From: Symbiodinium natans
Lineage: Eukaryota; Sar; Dinophyceae; Suessiales; Symbiodiniaceae
Reading direction: 5' to 3'
Length of the DNA: 52,500 nucleotides
NCBI GenBank assembly: GCA_905221605.1
Contig: CAJNDS010001780.1
Span: forward strand, 454,236-506,735
Shown: positions 45,046-52,500 of the stretch, one piece after another
Layout of the letters: each line of letters opens with the position of its first letter
Numbering within the stretch: position 1 is the first letter of the stretch
The notes under the pieces: model-generated
Told to the model about the DNA's origin: nothing
The model's database searches: none
What the model saw: only the letters and a program-made list of their open reading frames with translations
Position numbers and translations under genes: made by a program

Positions 45046-45226
45046 GGATGTTCCCCCTCACAGTCCTTAGACCCCTAGACCCTCGGAAGGAACCCCACAA
45101 GGCCGCCCAACCCGGCACTTGCTGATGGCTTATAACTGCACTTAGAACCATATTTGGGCACTTAAGGGGCTCATCAGGTGGGTTATAAGTACAGCTATAA
45201 TTGCTCAATAAGTACCATGAACCTCC
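45046..45226. mobile_element. Chimeric half-elements of families B and A
   Basis: GGGATGTTCCCCCTCACAGTCCTTA is half of a B element; from about 45117 the sequence is the right half of an A element ending AGTACCATGAACCTCC. Two broken elements are joined by about 40 bp, which suggests a deletion or end-joining event. Confidence 0.65.
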
Positions 45227-45273
45227 TAAACCCGGACCCTAAACCCTAAACCCTCAACCCCAAACCGGCACAG

Positions 45274-45353
45274 CCCTGAGTCCGAAGGCCCATCCTGCGC
45301 TGGACCCCACGAAGGAAAGGTCGACCGAGCCCCTGGGGCGCCGTGATCATCTA
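45274..45353 (+). CDS. Candidate internal exon, 26 codons
   Basis: Acceptor AACCGGCACAG, two bases, LSPKAHPALDPTKERSTEPL then GRRDHL, donor CTA|GTGTAG. C-strand repeats upstream, G-strand downstream. Basic, Pro-rich. Confidence 0.5.
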
Positions 45354-45354
45354 G

Positions 45355-45505
45355 TGTAGGGTTGAGGGTTCAGGGTCTAGGGTCTAGGGTTTAGGGTTTA
45401 GGGTTTAGGATTTATAGGGTTTAGGGTTCGTAGGGTTTAGGGTCTAGGGTTCAGGGTTCAGGGTTCAGGGGTTTTGGTTTAGGGCTTAGGGTTTAGGGTT
45501 TACGG
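45355..45505 (+). repeat. TTTAGGG/TTCAGGG/TCTAGGG tract
   Basis: Mixed units beginning at the donor of the preceding exon. G-run at 45506-45519. 45520-46080 is unique with T and G runs and no exon. Confidence 0.9.
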
Positions 45506-46085
45506 GGGGGGGGGGGGGGAGTTGCGTCCTTTGTTGTTTTTTGTTTCTCTTCCGGGCGTTTGAGGGTGAACTTGTATGGCTTCTTGGGTTATAGGGGGTT
45601 TGTTATGGCTTACAGGGGGTGTACAGGCATTTCCCTTGCGGCGGTTAATATTCCAGGCTCCCGTCTTTGGGTCTAGGGCTTTCGGGCCTTAATTCGGGTC
45701 GTTGGGCTAGGGGTTTAGGATACTAAGCCTGGAGCAAACCCATGAACCTACCCCCCCCTTTTTTCAGGCGGGAGGGTAGTCGATCCTGCTCGGGAAGCGT
45801 CGACCCAGTTTTTGCGTGCTTCCACCGACAAGCTGTTCATGCCTCTGAGATATCGGACTCCATAAATCACACCATTCCTGAAGCCCAGAACCCGACATTC
45901 CAATAGAATATTTAGGGGTTTAGGGTTAGTCAGGATCAAAGAGTTCGTTTTTTTTTTTTTTTTTTCCCCGGGGGGGGGGGGGGTTAACCGTCCGCACCAA
46001 GGCTCCATTGCTTGCGACATCAGTGCGGCTGCCTCGCCTTCCTTGCGGCGTCGTGGGTTTCGGGTGTTTTGGTTTGGGGTCGGGG

Positions 46086-46180
46086 TTGGGATGTTCCCCC
46101 TTCTTCTAGCAGTCCTTAAGCCTTAAGAGAGATTATAGTAGGGGGTACTATAGTCCCTATTAACGACGGTTAAGGTTGGG
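46086..46180. mobile_element. MITE family B, copy 5, right end diverged
   Basis: TTGGGATGTTCCCCCTTC, AGTCCTTAAG with a CCTTAAG duplication, GATTATAGTA, TACTATAGTCCC. The right terminus has decayed. Confidence 0.75.
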
Positions 46181-46362
46181 GTATAATAGAGGTTTAGGGT
46201 ATGAGGTGGAGGGTTGGGGTTATGATGCTTTGGTGTGACTTCGCATGCAAGGTTTAGAGTTCAGCTACGGGGGATCTGCCTTATCCTTCGACCCTTTGCC
46301 CTACTGGCTCAACCTCCAGCCGATGCTCACAGAAACAATCTTTGCACCCCGAAAATGCATAC

Positions 46363-46468
46363 GCTTGGGATGTTCCCCCTTTTTCTAACAGTCCTTAATC
46401 AGGATTGTAGTATCCCCTAGCAAGAATCCCTGTTAAGGACTGTTTGTCTAAGGGGGAACATCCCAAGC
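46363..46468. mobile_element. MITE family B, copy 6 (perfect ends)
   Basis: GCTTGGGATGTTCCCCCT and AGGGGGAACATCCCAAGC are perfect 18-bp inverted ends. ACAGTCCTTAA pairs with TTAAGGACTGT. It is the youngest-looking copy. Confidence 0.95.
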
Positions 46469-46552
46469 TTGTGCGTTCAAGCCAAGCACCACAGGCACCT
46501 AAACCTTCGAACTCCAGGCTTTGCTCTGCGCGCCCTTGTGGCTGCGTGCACC

Positions 46553-46600
46553 CCAAACCCTAAACCCTAAACCCTAAACCCTAACCTCTAATCCCCAAAC
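46553..46600 (-). repeat. CCCTAAA tract
   Basis: Four clean units plus decayed ones; a second short tract lies at 46703-46749. Confidence 0.9.
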
Positions 46601-46758
46601 CCTATAGCAAACTCCAAAACGTTGGAACATCCTCATCCCCACACCCCAAAAAGATATACTAAAGGGAGTCCCAGCTCGAATCATCCTGCAACCATGTTCC
46701 GACAACCCAAAACCCAAAACCCAAAACCCTAAACCCTAAACCCTAAACCATATTCCAA

Positions 46759-46868
46759 CTAGGACCGGGAGTAGGCCCTTTTTTCCTTTTTTACGGTTGG
46801 GGTTCCCTTAGAATCCCCTGAGCACCAAGAAGGGTACCCTTTTCATTCCTAGCTTACTGCCGGGTCTA
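46759..46868. mobile_element. MITE family E, copy 3
   Basis: CTAGGACCGGGAGTAGGCCC and GCTTACTGCCGGGTCTAG at the ends, TTCCCTTAGAATCCCC inside. Confidence 0.85.
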
Positions 46869-46920
46869 GCCAACTTTGTGGCGATTTACTGTAAAGCCTC
46901 AAGCACCTGGGGCTGTTCAG

Positions 46921-46990
46921 GTGGCCAACGTCCTGGCCGTTGCAAATACGCAGCTTATTGCAGCTTACCTCAACGTGGTTCCAGCCTCAG
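46921..46990 (+). CDS. Candidate internal exon, hydrophobic helix
   Basis: Acceptor GGGGCTGTTCAG, then VANVLAVANTQLIAAYLNVV then PAS, GC donor (G|GCTTGA) or GT at LN|GTGGTT. Fully open, alanine/valine-rich helix. It follows the family E element by about 50 bp. Confidence 0.5.
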
Positions 46991-47159
46991 GCTTGACCTC
47001 AAAGGCCTTTAACGGGTTGAGGGTTTAGGCCTTAACTTAACTAGGGTTTAGGGTTTAGGGTTTGAAGGACCAATTCTGTGGCTGAAAGTACTTTTAGGGC
47101 ATAGTTTGCAGCTAGAGGGTGTAGGGCCTTTCCTGCTGTGTGGGGGCCTAGGGTGTGCC

Positions 47160-47465
47160 GCTTTTTGTTTCGAAAAAAGGGTGCCCCTTTTATTCCTGGG
47201 ATACTCCTGGGCCTGGTTTGTGTGAGGAAAGGTGCATGACCCTTTCTATAGTCCCTTACCTTCTTTAACTTACTTAGCCAACTGCTGAACTTTAAGCTTT
47301 CTGTGGACTCGCTTGTGCACACATCGCGCTTTAAGTTTTTTGGGCTTCCTTATTTTGTGGAAATCATAAGGTTTCACCTTTTTTCCCTTGGTTCTTGCAG
47401 AAGTAAGTTCAAGGGTTCTGACGTAAGGGCCCCTGGGTTGTTATGGGGTATACGGGCATACCTGA
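47160..47465. mobile_element. Nested remnants of families E and G
   Basis: AAAAAAGGGTGCCCCTTTTA resembles the E core. From 47240 the order of motifs (GTCCCTTACC, TTTCACCTTTTTTCCCTTGG, GGGTTCTGACGTAAGGGCCC) follows the G element at 21855 and 27588. Confidence 0.5.
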
Positions 47466-47552
47466 GATGTTGGCTCAGGTTTAGGGTTTAGGGTTTAGGG
47501 TTTAGAGTTTAGGGTTTAGGGTTTAGGGTGTAGGGTGTAGGGTTTAGGGGTT
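47462..47552 (+). repeat. TTTAGGG array
   Basis: Eleven units with TTTAGAG and TGTAGGG variants. Confidence 0.95.
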
Positions 47553-47604
47553 GAAGGTTTTGGGGGTCTCGCTTTCTGTGACCGAGGCGCCTAGGCCCTT
47601 TCAG

Positions 47605-47643
47605 CCCAGAGAGTCCCCATCTTCGGACCACCGGGCAGAGCCG
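47605..47643 (+). CDS. Candidate 13-codon exon ending exactly at an array
   Basis: Acceptor GGCCCTTTCAG, PRESPSSDHRAEP, donor CCG|GTTTAGGG. The 39-bp exon is in one phase throughout. The donor is the first heptamer of the following array. Confidence 0.45.
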
Positions 47644-47700
47644 GTTTAGGGTTTAGGGTTTAGGGTTTAGGATTTAGGGTTTAGGGTTTAGGGTTTAGGG
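47644..47700 (+). repeat. TTTAGGG array acting as intron start
   Basis: Eight units with one TTTAGGA. An inverted repeat AAGCAGGTTG/CAACCTGCTT follows at 47715-47750. Confidence 0.95.
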
Positions 47701-48110
47701 CACCAACATCGGGACAAGCAGGTTGTGTTGGCCTTGAAGTCAACCTGCTTTCCAGACTACCTAGCTCAACCCTGATTCCTAAACCCTAACCTCCCAACGC
47801 ACGCAGCGCGCACAGCCTTGGCAAACAAAAACAAGCCCAGCACCTTAAATCCTAAACCTTAAGCCCTAAACCCTAAGCCCTAAACCTTAAGTCCCAACCG
47901 CCAGCCTGACCGGGGAAGGACGAGCGCGTTCCGCTCCTGCTGAGGGCCGTCAAGGCTGATTAGGGTTTAGGGTGTAGGGGTTTAGGGCTGAGGGATTCAG
48001 GGTTTCAGGTGCAGGGTGGGTTCAGTGGGTTCCGTGTGTACTTCGGGCCTCGGATTTGTCTCAACCCTGTCTCCAACACCCGGACTTCTAAAGACTCATG
48101 GGACTCTTAC

Positions 48111-48200
48111 CTTGGGCCCCTAAACCCTAAACCCTAAACCCTAAACCCTAAACCCTAAACCCTAAACCCTAAACCCTAAACCCTTTGGCTTGGGACCCCT
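48111..48200 (-). repeat. CCCTAAA array with near-identical flanks
   Basis: CTTGGGCCCCT (48111) and CTTGGGACCCCT (48189) bracket ten CCCTAAA units. They differ by one inserted base, so they may be an old target duplication. Confidence 0.85.
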
Positions 48201-48357
48201 TTAAAATGATTCTCGAAGGGAAAACAAGGGCCAGACTAAAGGAACCTCGTAGGGGTACATCCTTCGGTGTCTCCCCTGAAAGATTTGCAAATCTCAGGGA
48301 CTTTCCGGGTTGAGGGAATTGCATCCTAGGCCGAAGACGTGAGCCTTGACGGTTAAC

Positions 48358-48442
48358 AAGGGTTTAGGGTTTAGGGTTTAGGGTTTAGGGTTTAGGGTTT
48401 AGGGTTTAGGGTTTAGGGTTTAGGGTTTAGGGTTTAGGGTAG
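48358..48442 (+). repeat. Clean TTTAGGG array, 11 units
   Basis: Homogeneous. The unique stretch 47900-48110 contains an exon-like scrap I do not call. Confidence 0.95.
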
Positions 48443-48544
48443 GTGGAAGCCCGCAAACCTCTGATCTTGAGATTTCCTAAACCCTCGGGTCGCTCAGAAT
48501 ACTGGCCTCCTATCCCGAATAGGCCCTAAGCCCTAACACAGGGT

Positions 48545-48850
48545 CTAGGGTTTTAGGGTTTTTAGGGTTTAGGGTTTAGGGTTTAGGGTTTAGGGTTTAG
48601 GGTTTAGGGTTTAGGGTTTAGGGCTACTGACCTTGATAACCCTCAGAATCCTGGACCCTCATAACCCGAGTGCACCCTGCACCCTTATGGCCCGAAGCCC
48701 TTATGAGCTCTATATAGGCAGCGATGGTTCGTGGGGCAACTAGGAAGCCCAGGGTTTAGGGTTTAGGGTTTAGGGTTTAGGGTTTAGGGTTTAGGGTTCA
48801 GGGTCTAGTGTTTAAGGGTTTAGGGTTTAGGGTTTCTGACCTTGATAGCC
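48545..48850 (+). repeat. Duplicated module with two TTTAGGG arrays
   Basis: Arrays at 48545-48624 and 48752-48833 are each followed by CTGACCTTGATA(A/G)CCCTCA. The unit array-plus-flank is therefore duplicated at about 208-bp spacing. Confidence 0.8.
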
Positions 48851-49054
48851 CTCAAGCCCTCAACCGTAGCCGCTCGTGTCGCTCTTCCGCAGAGTCTCTT
48901 GTTCAGACACGGCACGCGTTTTGGCTTGGTGAAGCTCTAAAGGCACGGGGGGGGTCTCGGAATGGCCCAAAGCGTGAACCTCAAACGCATAGCTCTGAAG
49001 GCCTCCCGAATAGTCCCTAACACTCAATCTCAGGCCCTCCGAAAGTCCTCAGGC

Positions 49055-49180
49055 AGGGGTTTAGGGTTTGGGGTTTAGGGTGGAGGGTTGAGGGCTTGGG
49101 TTTAGGGTTCAGGGTTCAGGGTTCAGGGTTCAGGGTTCAGGGTTTAGGGTTTAGATTTTAGGGTTTAGGGTTTAGGGTGT
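49055..49180 (+). repeat. TTTAGGG with a TTCAGGG block
   Basis: Five consecutive TTCAGGG units between TTTAGGG units, another homogenised variant. Confidence 0.95.
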
Positions 49181-49494
49181 CGCGAGCCAAAGGAACCCGA
49201 GGTTTCTCAACCCAAGAGCCTGCGGTTTTCGGGTTTAGGGTCCAGAAGGTTTGCGGTTTCAGTTTCCTGGTGGACCAGTGGTACCCTTTTGCCCTTTTTG
49301 TTGGCTCTAGTTTCCATTATAGAGAGCCCCAACCATAAAAAAGTGAGTAGGCCTACCAGGGTAGAGTTCGTTCAAGCTCCTGCACTTTATCCAGTGCTTC
49401 GCCTGACTGACTAAACACCGAGGGCCTCAATCCTCAACAACTTACGGGGTGCTTCAGGCCAGTGCATGCAGGTAGGGTTTGGGTTTTAGGGTCT

Positions 49495-49680
49495 CCCAAA
49501 CTCTACCCTCAGACCCTCAAACCCTCTAACCCTCAAACCCTCAAGCCCTCAAACCCTCAACCCTCAAAACCCCAAACCCGAATCAAACTCTAAACCCTAC
49601 CCTAAACCCTCAGAACCAACCCCTCAACCCTCAGGCCCAAGCCCTAAATCCTAAACCCCTAAACCCCTAAACCCCCAAAT
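49495..49680 (-). repeat. CCCTCAAA/CCCTAAA tract
   Basis: Eight CCCTCAAA units, then mixed C-strand units, ending at CCTTTCAG. Confidence 0.9.
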
Positions 49681-49688
49681 CCTTTCAG

Positions 49689-49762
49689 GGCCCCATGTCC
49701 GTGTCCGACCGACGTGTCAGTCTCGTCTTCGAGGGCTCAGAAGGACTGCGAGAACTAAACCC
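49689..49762 (+). CDS. Candidate internal exon, 24 codons
   Basis: Acceptor AATCCTTTCAG, GPMSVSDRRVSLVFEGSEGL then RELN, donor CC|GTAGAG. Good splice sites at both ends and a balanced peptide. C-strand repeats lie directly upstream. Confidence 0.55.
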
Positions 49763-49918
49763 GTAGAGGTTTCAGTTTACCTTGCTCCTCAAGCCAGTTT
49801 TTTGCAGGGTAGTGAAGGCACACTTACGTCAGACCTCCTAGGGATGAGTGCTTCGTGGCGGCGTACTCTCCATCTGCCACCCTGGGCTTCTATACGCTTA
49901 GGACATGAAGACCGTAAT

Positions 49919-50006
49919 AAGGGTTAGGGTTTAGGGTTTAGGGTTTAGGGTTTAGGGTTTAGGGTTTAGGGTTTAGGGTTTAGGGTTTAGGGTTTAGGGT
50001 TTAGGA
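49919..50006 (+). repeat. Clean TTTAGGG array, 12 units
   Basis: Homogeneous, flanked by unique DNA. Confidence 0.95.
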
Positions 50007-50084
50007 GCCATAGAGCCAATCCCGAATGCCGAAACCCTGCAAGCCCCAGAGCTTTATTTTAGGAATTATAGGCTTCAGGGCAGA

Positions 50085-50250
50085 CCCCCCCCCCCCCCCC
50101 CCTGAACCCTAAAACCCTAAAGCCCTAAAACCCGAAAGCCCTAAAACCCTAAAACCCTAAAACCCTAAAAACCCTAAAACCCTAAAAACCCTAAAACCCT
50201 AAAACCCTAAAACCCTAAAAACCCCTAAAACCGTAAAACCCTAACACCCT
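50085..50250 (-). repeat. Poly-C plus CCCTAAAA octamer array
   Basis: A 16-C run followed by about 14 CCCTAAAA and CCCTAAAAA units. Confidence 0.95.
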
Positions 50251-50385
50251 GCCAGCTCCAAACCCCAGAACCCTTAAACTCTATGGAGCTCATGCCGCCT
50301 CCCCGAACCTTTCGTCCTCAAATCCTGCGGCCGACTTGCAAATCTCAGCGTTCCGGGGGGTTTAGGGCTTAAGATCCATACCCAA

Positions 50386-50475
50386 AGGCTCCTATGCAGT
50401 ACCTTTTTGGGGTAGTATACGAGAATCCCCTAAAACTCTTCCTCAAAAGGATCTGCGTTGGAAACCTTCAGATCC
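50386..50475. mobile_element. Hairpin element family K, copy 2
   Basis: GGCTCCTATGCAGTACCTTT, TTTGGGGTAGTATACG. The right arm has decayed relative to 24918. Confidence 0.55.
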
Positions 50476-50713
50476 CAAAGCTCCATGTTTTGAGGTTTAA
50501 GGGTTTAGGGTTTAGGGTTTAGGGTTGTTTGGGTCTCCGAGACTGAGTTGGAGCAAAACCCTACATCCAAATCAAAACTACTCTTCTTGCCCCATTTAGG
50601 GTTTAGGGTTTAGGGTTTCGGGTTTAGGGTTTAGGGTTGTGTTTTTTTTGCGGGGGGGGGATCTTGCTTGCTTATGGACGGTGCTGTCCACACACAAGGC
50701 TAACATGATTTAG

Positions 50714-50990
50714 CATAAAAATGCACTATGCATGTTAGCCAAAGGCAAGTTCCTTGGTTTGGGGGTGTTGGGAAGACATGCAACAGCAGACCCACTCACG
50801 GATCACATGAATTCACTCTTTGAAGCTCTTGATACGTGGACGGTTGGTCCAGGAAGCGTCTTGTCCATGTGTGTGACATGGAAAGACAAGAAATTCATGT
50901 GGGTATTTCCCAAATGTGACCCCTTACCAGAAGCCTTCTCAGAACACTGTACATACTCTTTATTTCAGAAAGCCCCACAAAAGTACCCCC
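50714..50990 (+). CDS. Candidate exon, about 90 codons, different codon use
   Basis: Frame opens after ATGATTTAG (an AG acceptor) or at the ATG at 50732. It reads MLAKGKFLGLGVLGRHATAD, a DHMNSLFEALDTWTVGPG segment, SVLSMCVTWKDKKFMWVFPK and CDPLPEAFSEHCTYSLFQ. A/T-ending codons (ACA, TCA, CAT) are more frequent than in other exons here, and the island is free of telomeric units. Past about 50965 the frame runs into a degenerate repeat and is no longer convincing. Family unknown. Confidence 0.5.
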
Positions 50991-50994
50991 CCCC

Positions 50995-51125
50995 CCTATT
51001 TTCGGAAACACCCGTTTTTGAGAAAGCCCTTTTTGGGAAACCCCGGTTTTGGGAGAAACCTGTCTTTTATTCGGGAAACCCCCTCTTTTTGTGGAAACCC
51101 TCTTTCTTGGGGGGAAACCTTCTTC
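50995..51125. repeat. GGGAAACC(C)-T-rich minisatellite
   Basis: About six degenerate units of GGGAAACCCC followed by TTTTT-containing spacers, roughly 20-bp period. Confidence 0.7.
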
Positions 51126-51134
51126 TTAAGTTAG

Positions 51135-51192
51135 AGCTGAAAACCCTAAACCTTAAACCCTAAACCCTAAACCCTAAACCCAAAACCCTAAT
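51135..51192 (-). repeat. CCCTAAA tract
   Basis: Seven units upstream of the exon at 51214. Confidence 0.95.
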
Positions 51193-51213
51193 GATATGGC
51201 GAGGAACCTCCAG

Positions 51214-51284
51214 TCTCTTCATGAAGATCGGCGGCCTTCTGCAACAGCGCGGCTATCGCGTCTCCATGGTGGCCACGGCTTGCG
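51214..51284 (+). CDS. Candidate internal exon
   Basis: Acceptor GAACCTCCAG, one base, LFMKIGGLLQQRGYRVSMVA then TAC, donor G|GTGTTTAGGG. A second frame (SLHEDRRPSATARLSRL...) is open. The preferred peptide has a GLLQQRGYRVSMV strand-loop pattern seen in Rossmann-like proteins, but that is not diagnostic. Confidence 0.45.
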
Positions 51285-51469
51285 GTGTTTAGGGCTTAGG
51301 GTTTAGGGTTTAGGGTTTTAGGGCTTGGGGTCTTCGATTGTTTTTTTAAAATTCAGGTGGGTAGTTTCTGCATTCTACCCCAGCGCGCAAAGCCCCTTTA
51401 ACGAGGCATCCGTGTCTGGACACAGGAACTCCTGTCATGTTGCCAGCAGGCACCAATAAAACCCACAAA

Positions 51470-51640
51470 CCTTTAAGCCCCTTAAGCCCCTTAAGCCCCA
51501 AACCCCCAAACCCCCAAACCCCCAAACCCCCGAACCCCCAAAACCCCAAACCCCCAAACCCCCACACCCAAAACTCCTAAGCCCCCAACCCCAAAAAAAC
51601 CCCTAACCCCCCCCCCCCCCCCCCCCCCCCCCCGAAACCC
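51470..51640 (-). repeat. CCCCAAA repeat and poly-C
   Basis: CCCCCAAA units and a 26-C run at 51608-51633. The minus-strand Gly/Leu-rich frame is a repeat artefact. Confidence 0.9.
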
Positions 51641-51748
51641 GAAACCCTACATATCCTAAACCCTAAACTCCTAACCCCCCCAAACCCTAAACTCCTAAAC
51701 CCTAAACCCTGACAACCCTAAACCCTAAACCCTAAACCCTAAACCCCC
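51640..51748 (-). repeat. CCCTAAA array running into an acceptor
   Basis: Ends CCCTAAACCCCCAG, so the array is the 3' end of the intron. Confidence 0.95.
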
Positions 51749-51750
51749 AG

Positions 51751-51850
51751 GTGGGTCCAGTGGACTACCAAGCACGTGCCCAGAACCTGGACTTGGCCTA
51801 CGTAGCCCTCCCAGGCTTGGAGTACAAGGCCGCCCCGGAAAGAAGTCAGA
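51751..51850 (+). CDS. Candidate internal exon capped by telomeric repeats on both sides
   Basis: Acceptor TAAACCCCCAG, 33 codons VGPVDYQARAQNLDLAYVAL then PGLEYKAAPERSQ plus one base, donor A|GTTTAGGG. It directly touches a CCCTAAA array on the left and a TTTAGGG array on the right. This is the cleanest example of the exon-in-telomeric-brackets arrangement. Family unknown. Confidence 0.6.
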
Positions 51851-51955
51851 GTTTAGGGTTTAGGGTTTAGGGTTTAAACGGTTTAGGGTTTAGGGTTTGG
51901 GGTTTGGGGTTTGGGGTTTGGGGTTTGGGGTTTGGGGTTTAGGACCAGGGTTTAA
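51851..51955 (+). repeat. TTTAGGG array with TTTGGGG block
   Basis: Four TTTAGGG, AAACGG break, two TTTAGGG, six TTTGGGG, one TTTAGGG. The donor of the exon at 51751 is its first GT. Confidence 0.95.
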
Positions 51956-51989
51956 GGGTTAAAGTTTTGGGGTTTGGGCAAGCCTTCTT

Positions 51990-52500
51990 AGTCTAGGTCG
52001 AAATGCTTAGTTTTGCCATGTGAGGTGTTCAGTCGTGTTGGTGTTGGTGTTGGTTTTGTGTGTTTATTCGTGTTCAGTCTTGCGTTAAGGAGTTTTTGTT
52101 CACGTTTCTTTTGTTTGCGAGTTTCATGTTTGTGTTTCCCGTTTTGAGAGTCTTAAGGTTGCTTTGTCCATGCGGGGATATATTCTTCTGGAGATATGAA
52201 TGTTTTCGATGCGTGTGCAGTTTTGCCGTGTTGACGTTCCAAGATTGTGTTTTCATGATTGATTTTGCTTTTTGAGTTTCTGTCGTAAAGTTGCGTGCTC
52301 ATGTTCGATGTGTTTGCGTTTGGGGATTTAGGGGCTTGCTAATGTCTAGCTGAGTCTAGCTGAATGATAGTCGTGGTTGTAAAGTGTTGTCATTCATGCT
52401 TGCTTGTGCTGTTGAGGTTTCAACGTGTGTTGCTTGTTCAGCTGCTAAAGGTGTGTGTATGTATACATATATATATATATACACATATGAAGTTGTACAA
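51990..52500. other. T/G-rich unrecognised end segment
   Basis: Unlike the rest of the window it has no telomeric units. TTTGTGTTTGTGTTC-like sequence is frequent and the short frames (71 codons at 52060) look like low-complexity products. A TA microsatellite lies at 52455-52485. Confidence 0.5.

Noticed and set aside
51346-51567. Gly/Leu/Phe-rich minus-strand protein
   Set aside because: Reverse of CCCCAAA repeats; a repeat product.
1-52500. tRNA, rRNA or snRNA genes
   Set aside because: I looked for tRNA GTTCGA-type arms and conserved rRNA cores and saw nothing convincing; a covariance-model scan would be decisive.

Overview
This window looks like nuclear DNA of a dinoflagellate or a close alveolate relative. 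The evidence is an ocean of TTTAGGG/CCCTAAA (telomere-type) heptamers scattered throughout, very short GC-rich exon-like islands (about 20-240 bp), 5' splice sites that appear to use GT, GC and GA, hairpin-type MITEs that sit in introns, and every convincing coding island lying on the + strand. I cannot name the species. There is no bacterial, organellar or viral gene layout, and I recognise no tRNA, rRNA or CRISPR array.

Layout. 1-2030 is simple-sequence DNA and one MITE. From about 2.0 to 51.9 kb the window is a mosaic of three things. (a) Tracts of TTTAGGG in both orientations, with local variants TTTGGGG, TTTTAGGG, TTTAGGGG and TTCAGGG. (b) At least ten families of 90-190 bp inverted-repeat elements, named A-K here. 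(c) More than fifty short exon candidates. The last 500 bp (52.0-52.5 kb) is T/G-rich and unrecognised. The only long uninterrupted reading frame is at 25.7-26.55 kb.

How the parts work together. Many exon islands are preceded by CCCTAAA repeats and a ...CAG acceptor, and followed by TTTAGGG repeats whose first GT forms the donor (GTTTAGGG). At 16292-16336 a 45-bp GT...AG intron consists only of telomeric repeats plus splice-site bases. At 41757-41813 a 57-bp intron candidate is made only of the opposite strand. Several arrays are flanked by direct repeats (10, 14 and 26 bp). Four arrays interrupt MITEs, one of which has an uninterrupted relative in this window for a filled-site/empty-site comparison. 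The simplest reading is that telomeric repeats have been inserted repeatedly at double-strand breaks inside genes and survive because the heptamer supplies its own splice signals. That is the candidate undescribed system here.

Gene content. Individual exons are too short to name most products. Three exons (28.1, 32.3 and 33.6 kb) carry PxYxGF/PGYxG-like motifs resembling the ciliary microtubule inner protein CIMIP2/DUF2475 family. One (12.0 kb) resembles a sulfotransferase C-terminal motif, and one (19.1 kb) looks like a zinc knuckle. The number of genes is unknown. Exon ends are predictions from AG/GT, GC or GA rules and open frames, without transcript support; in GC-rich islands two or three frames are often open.
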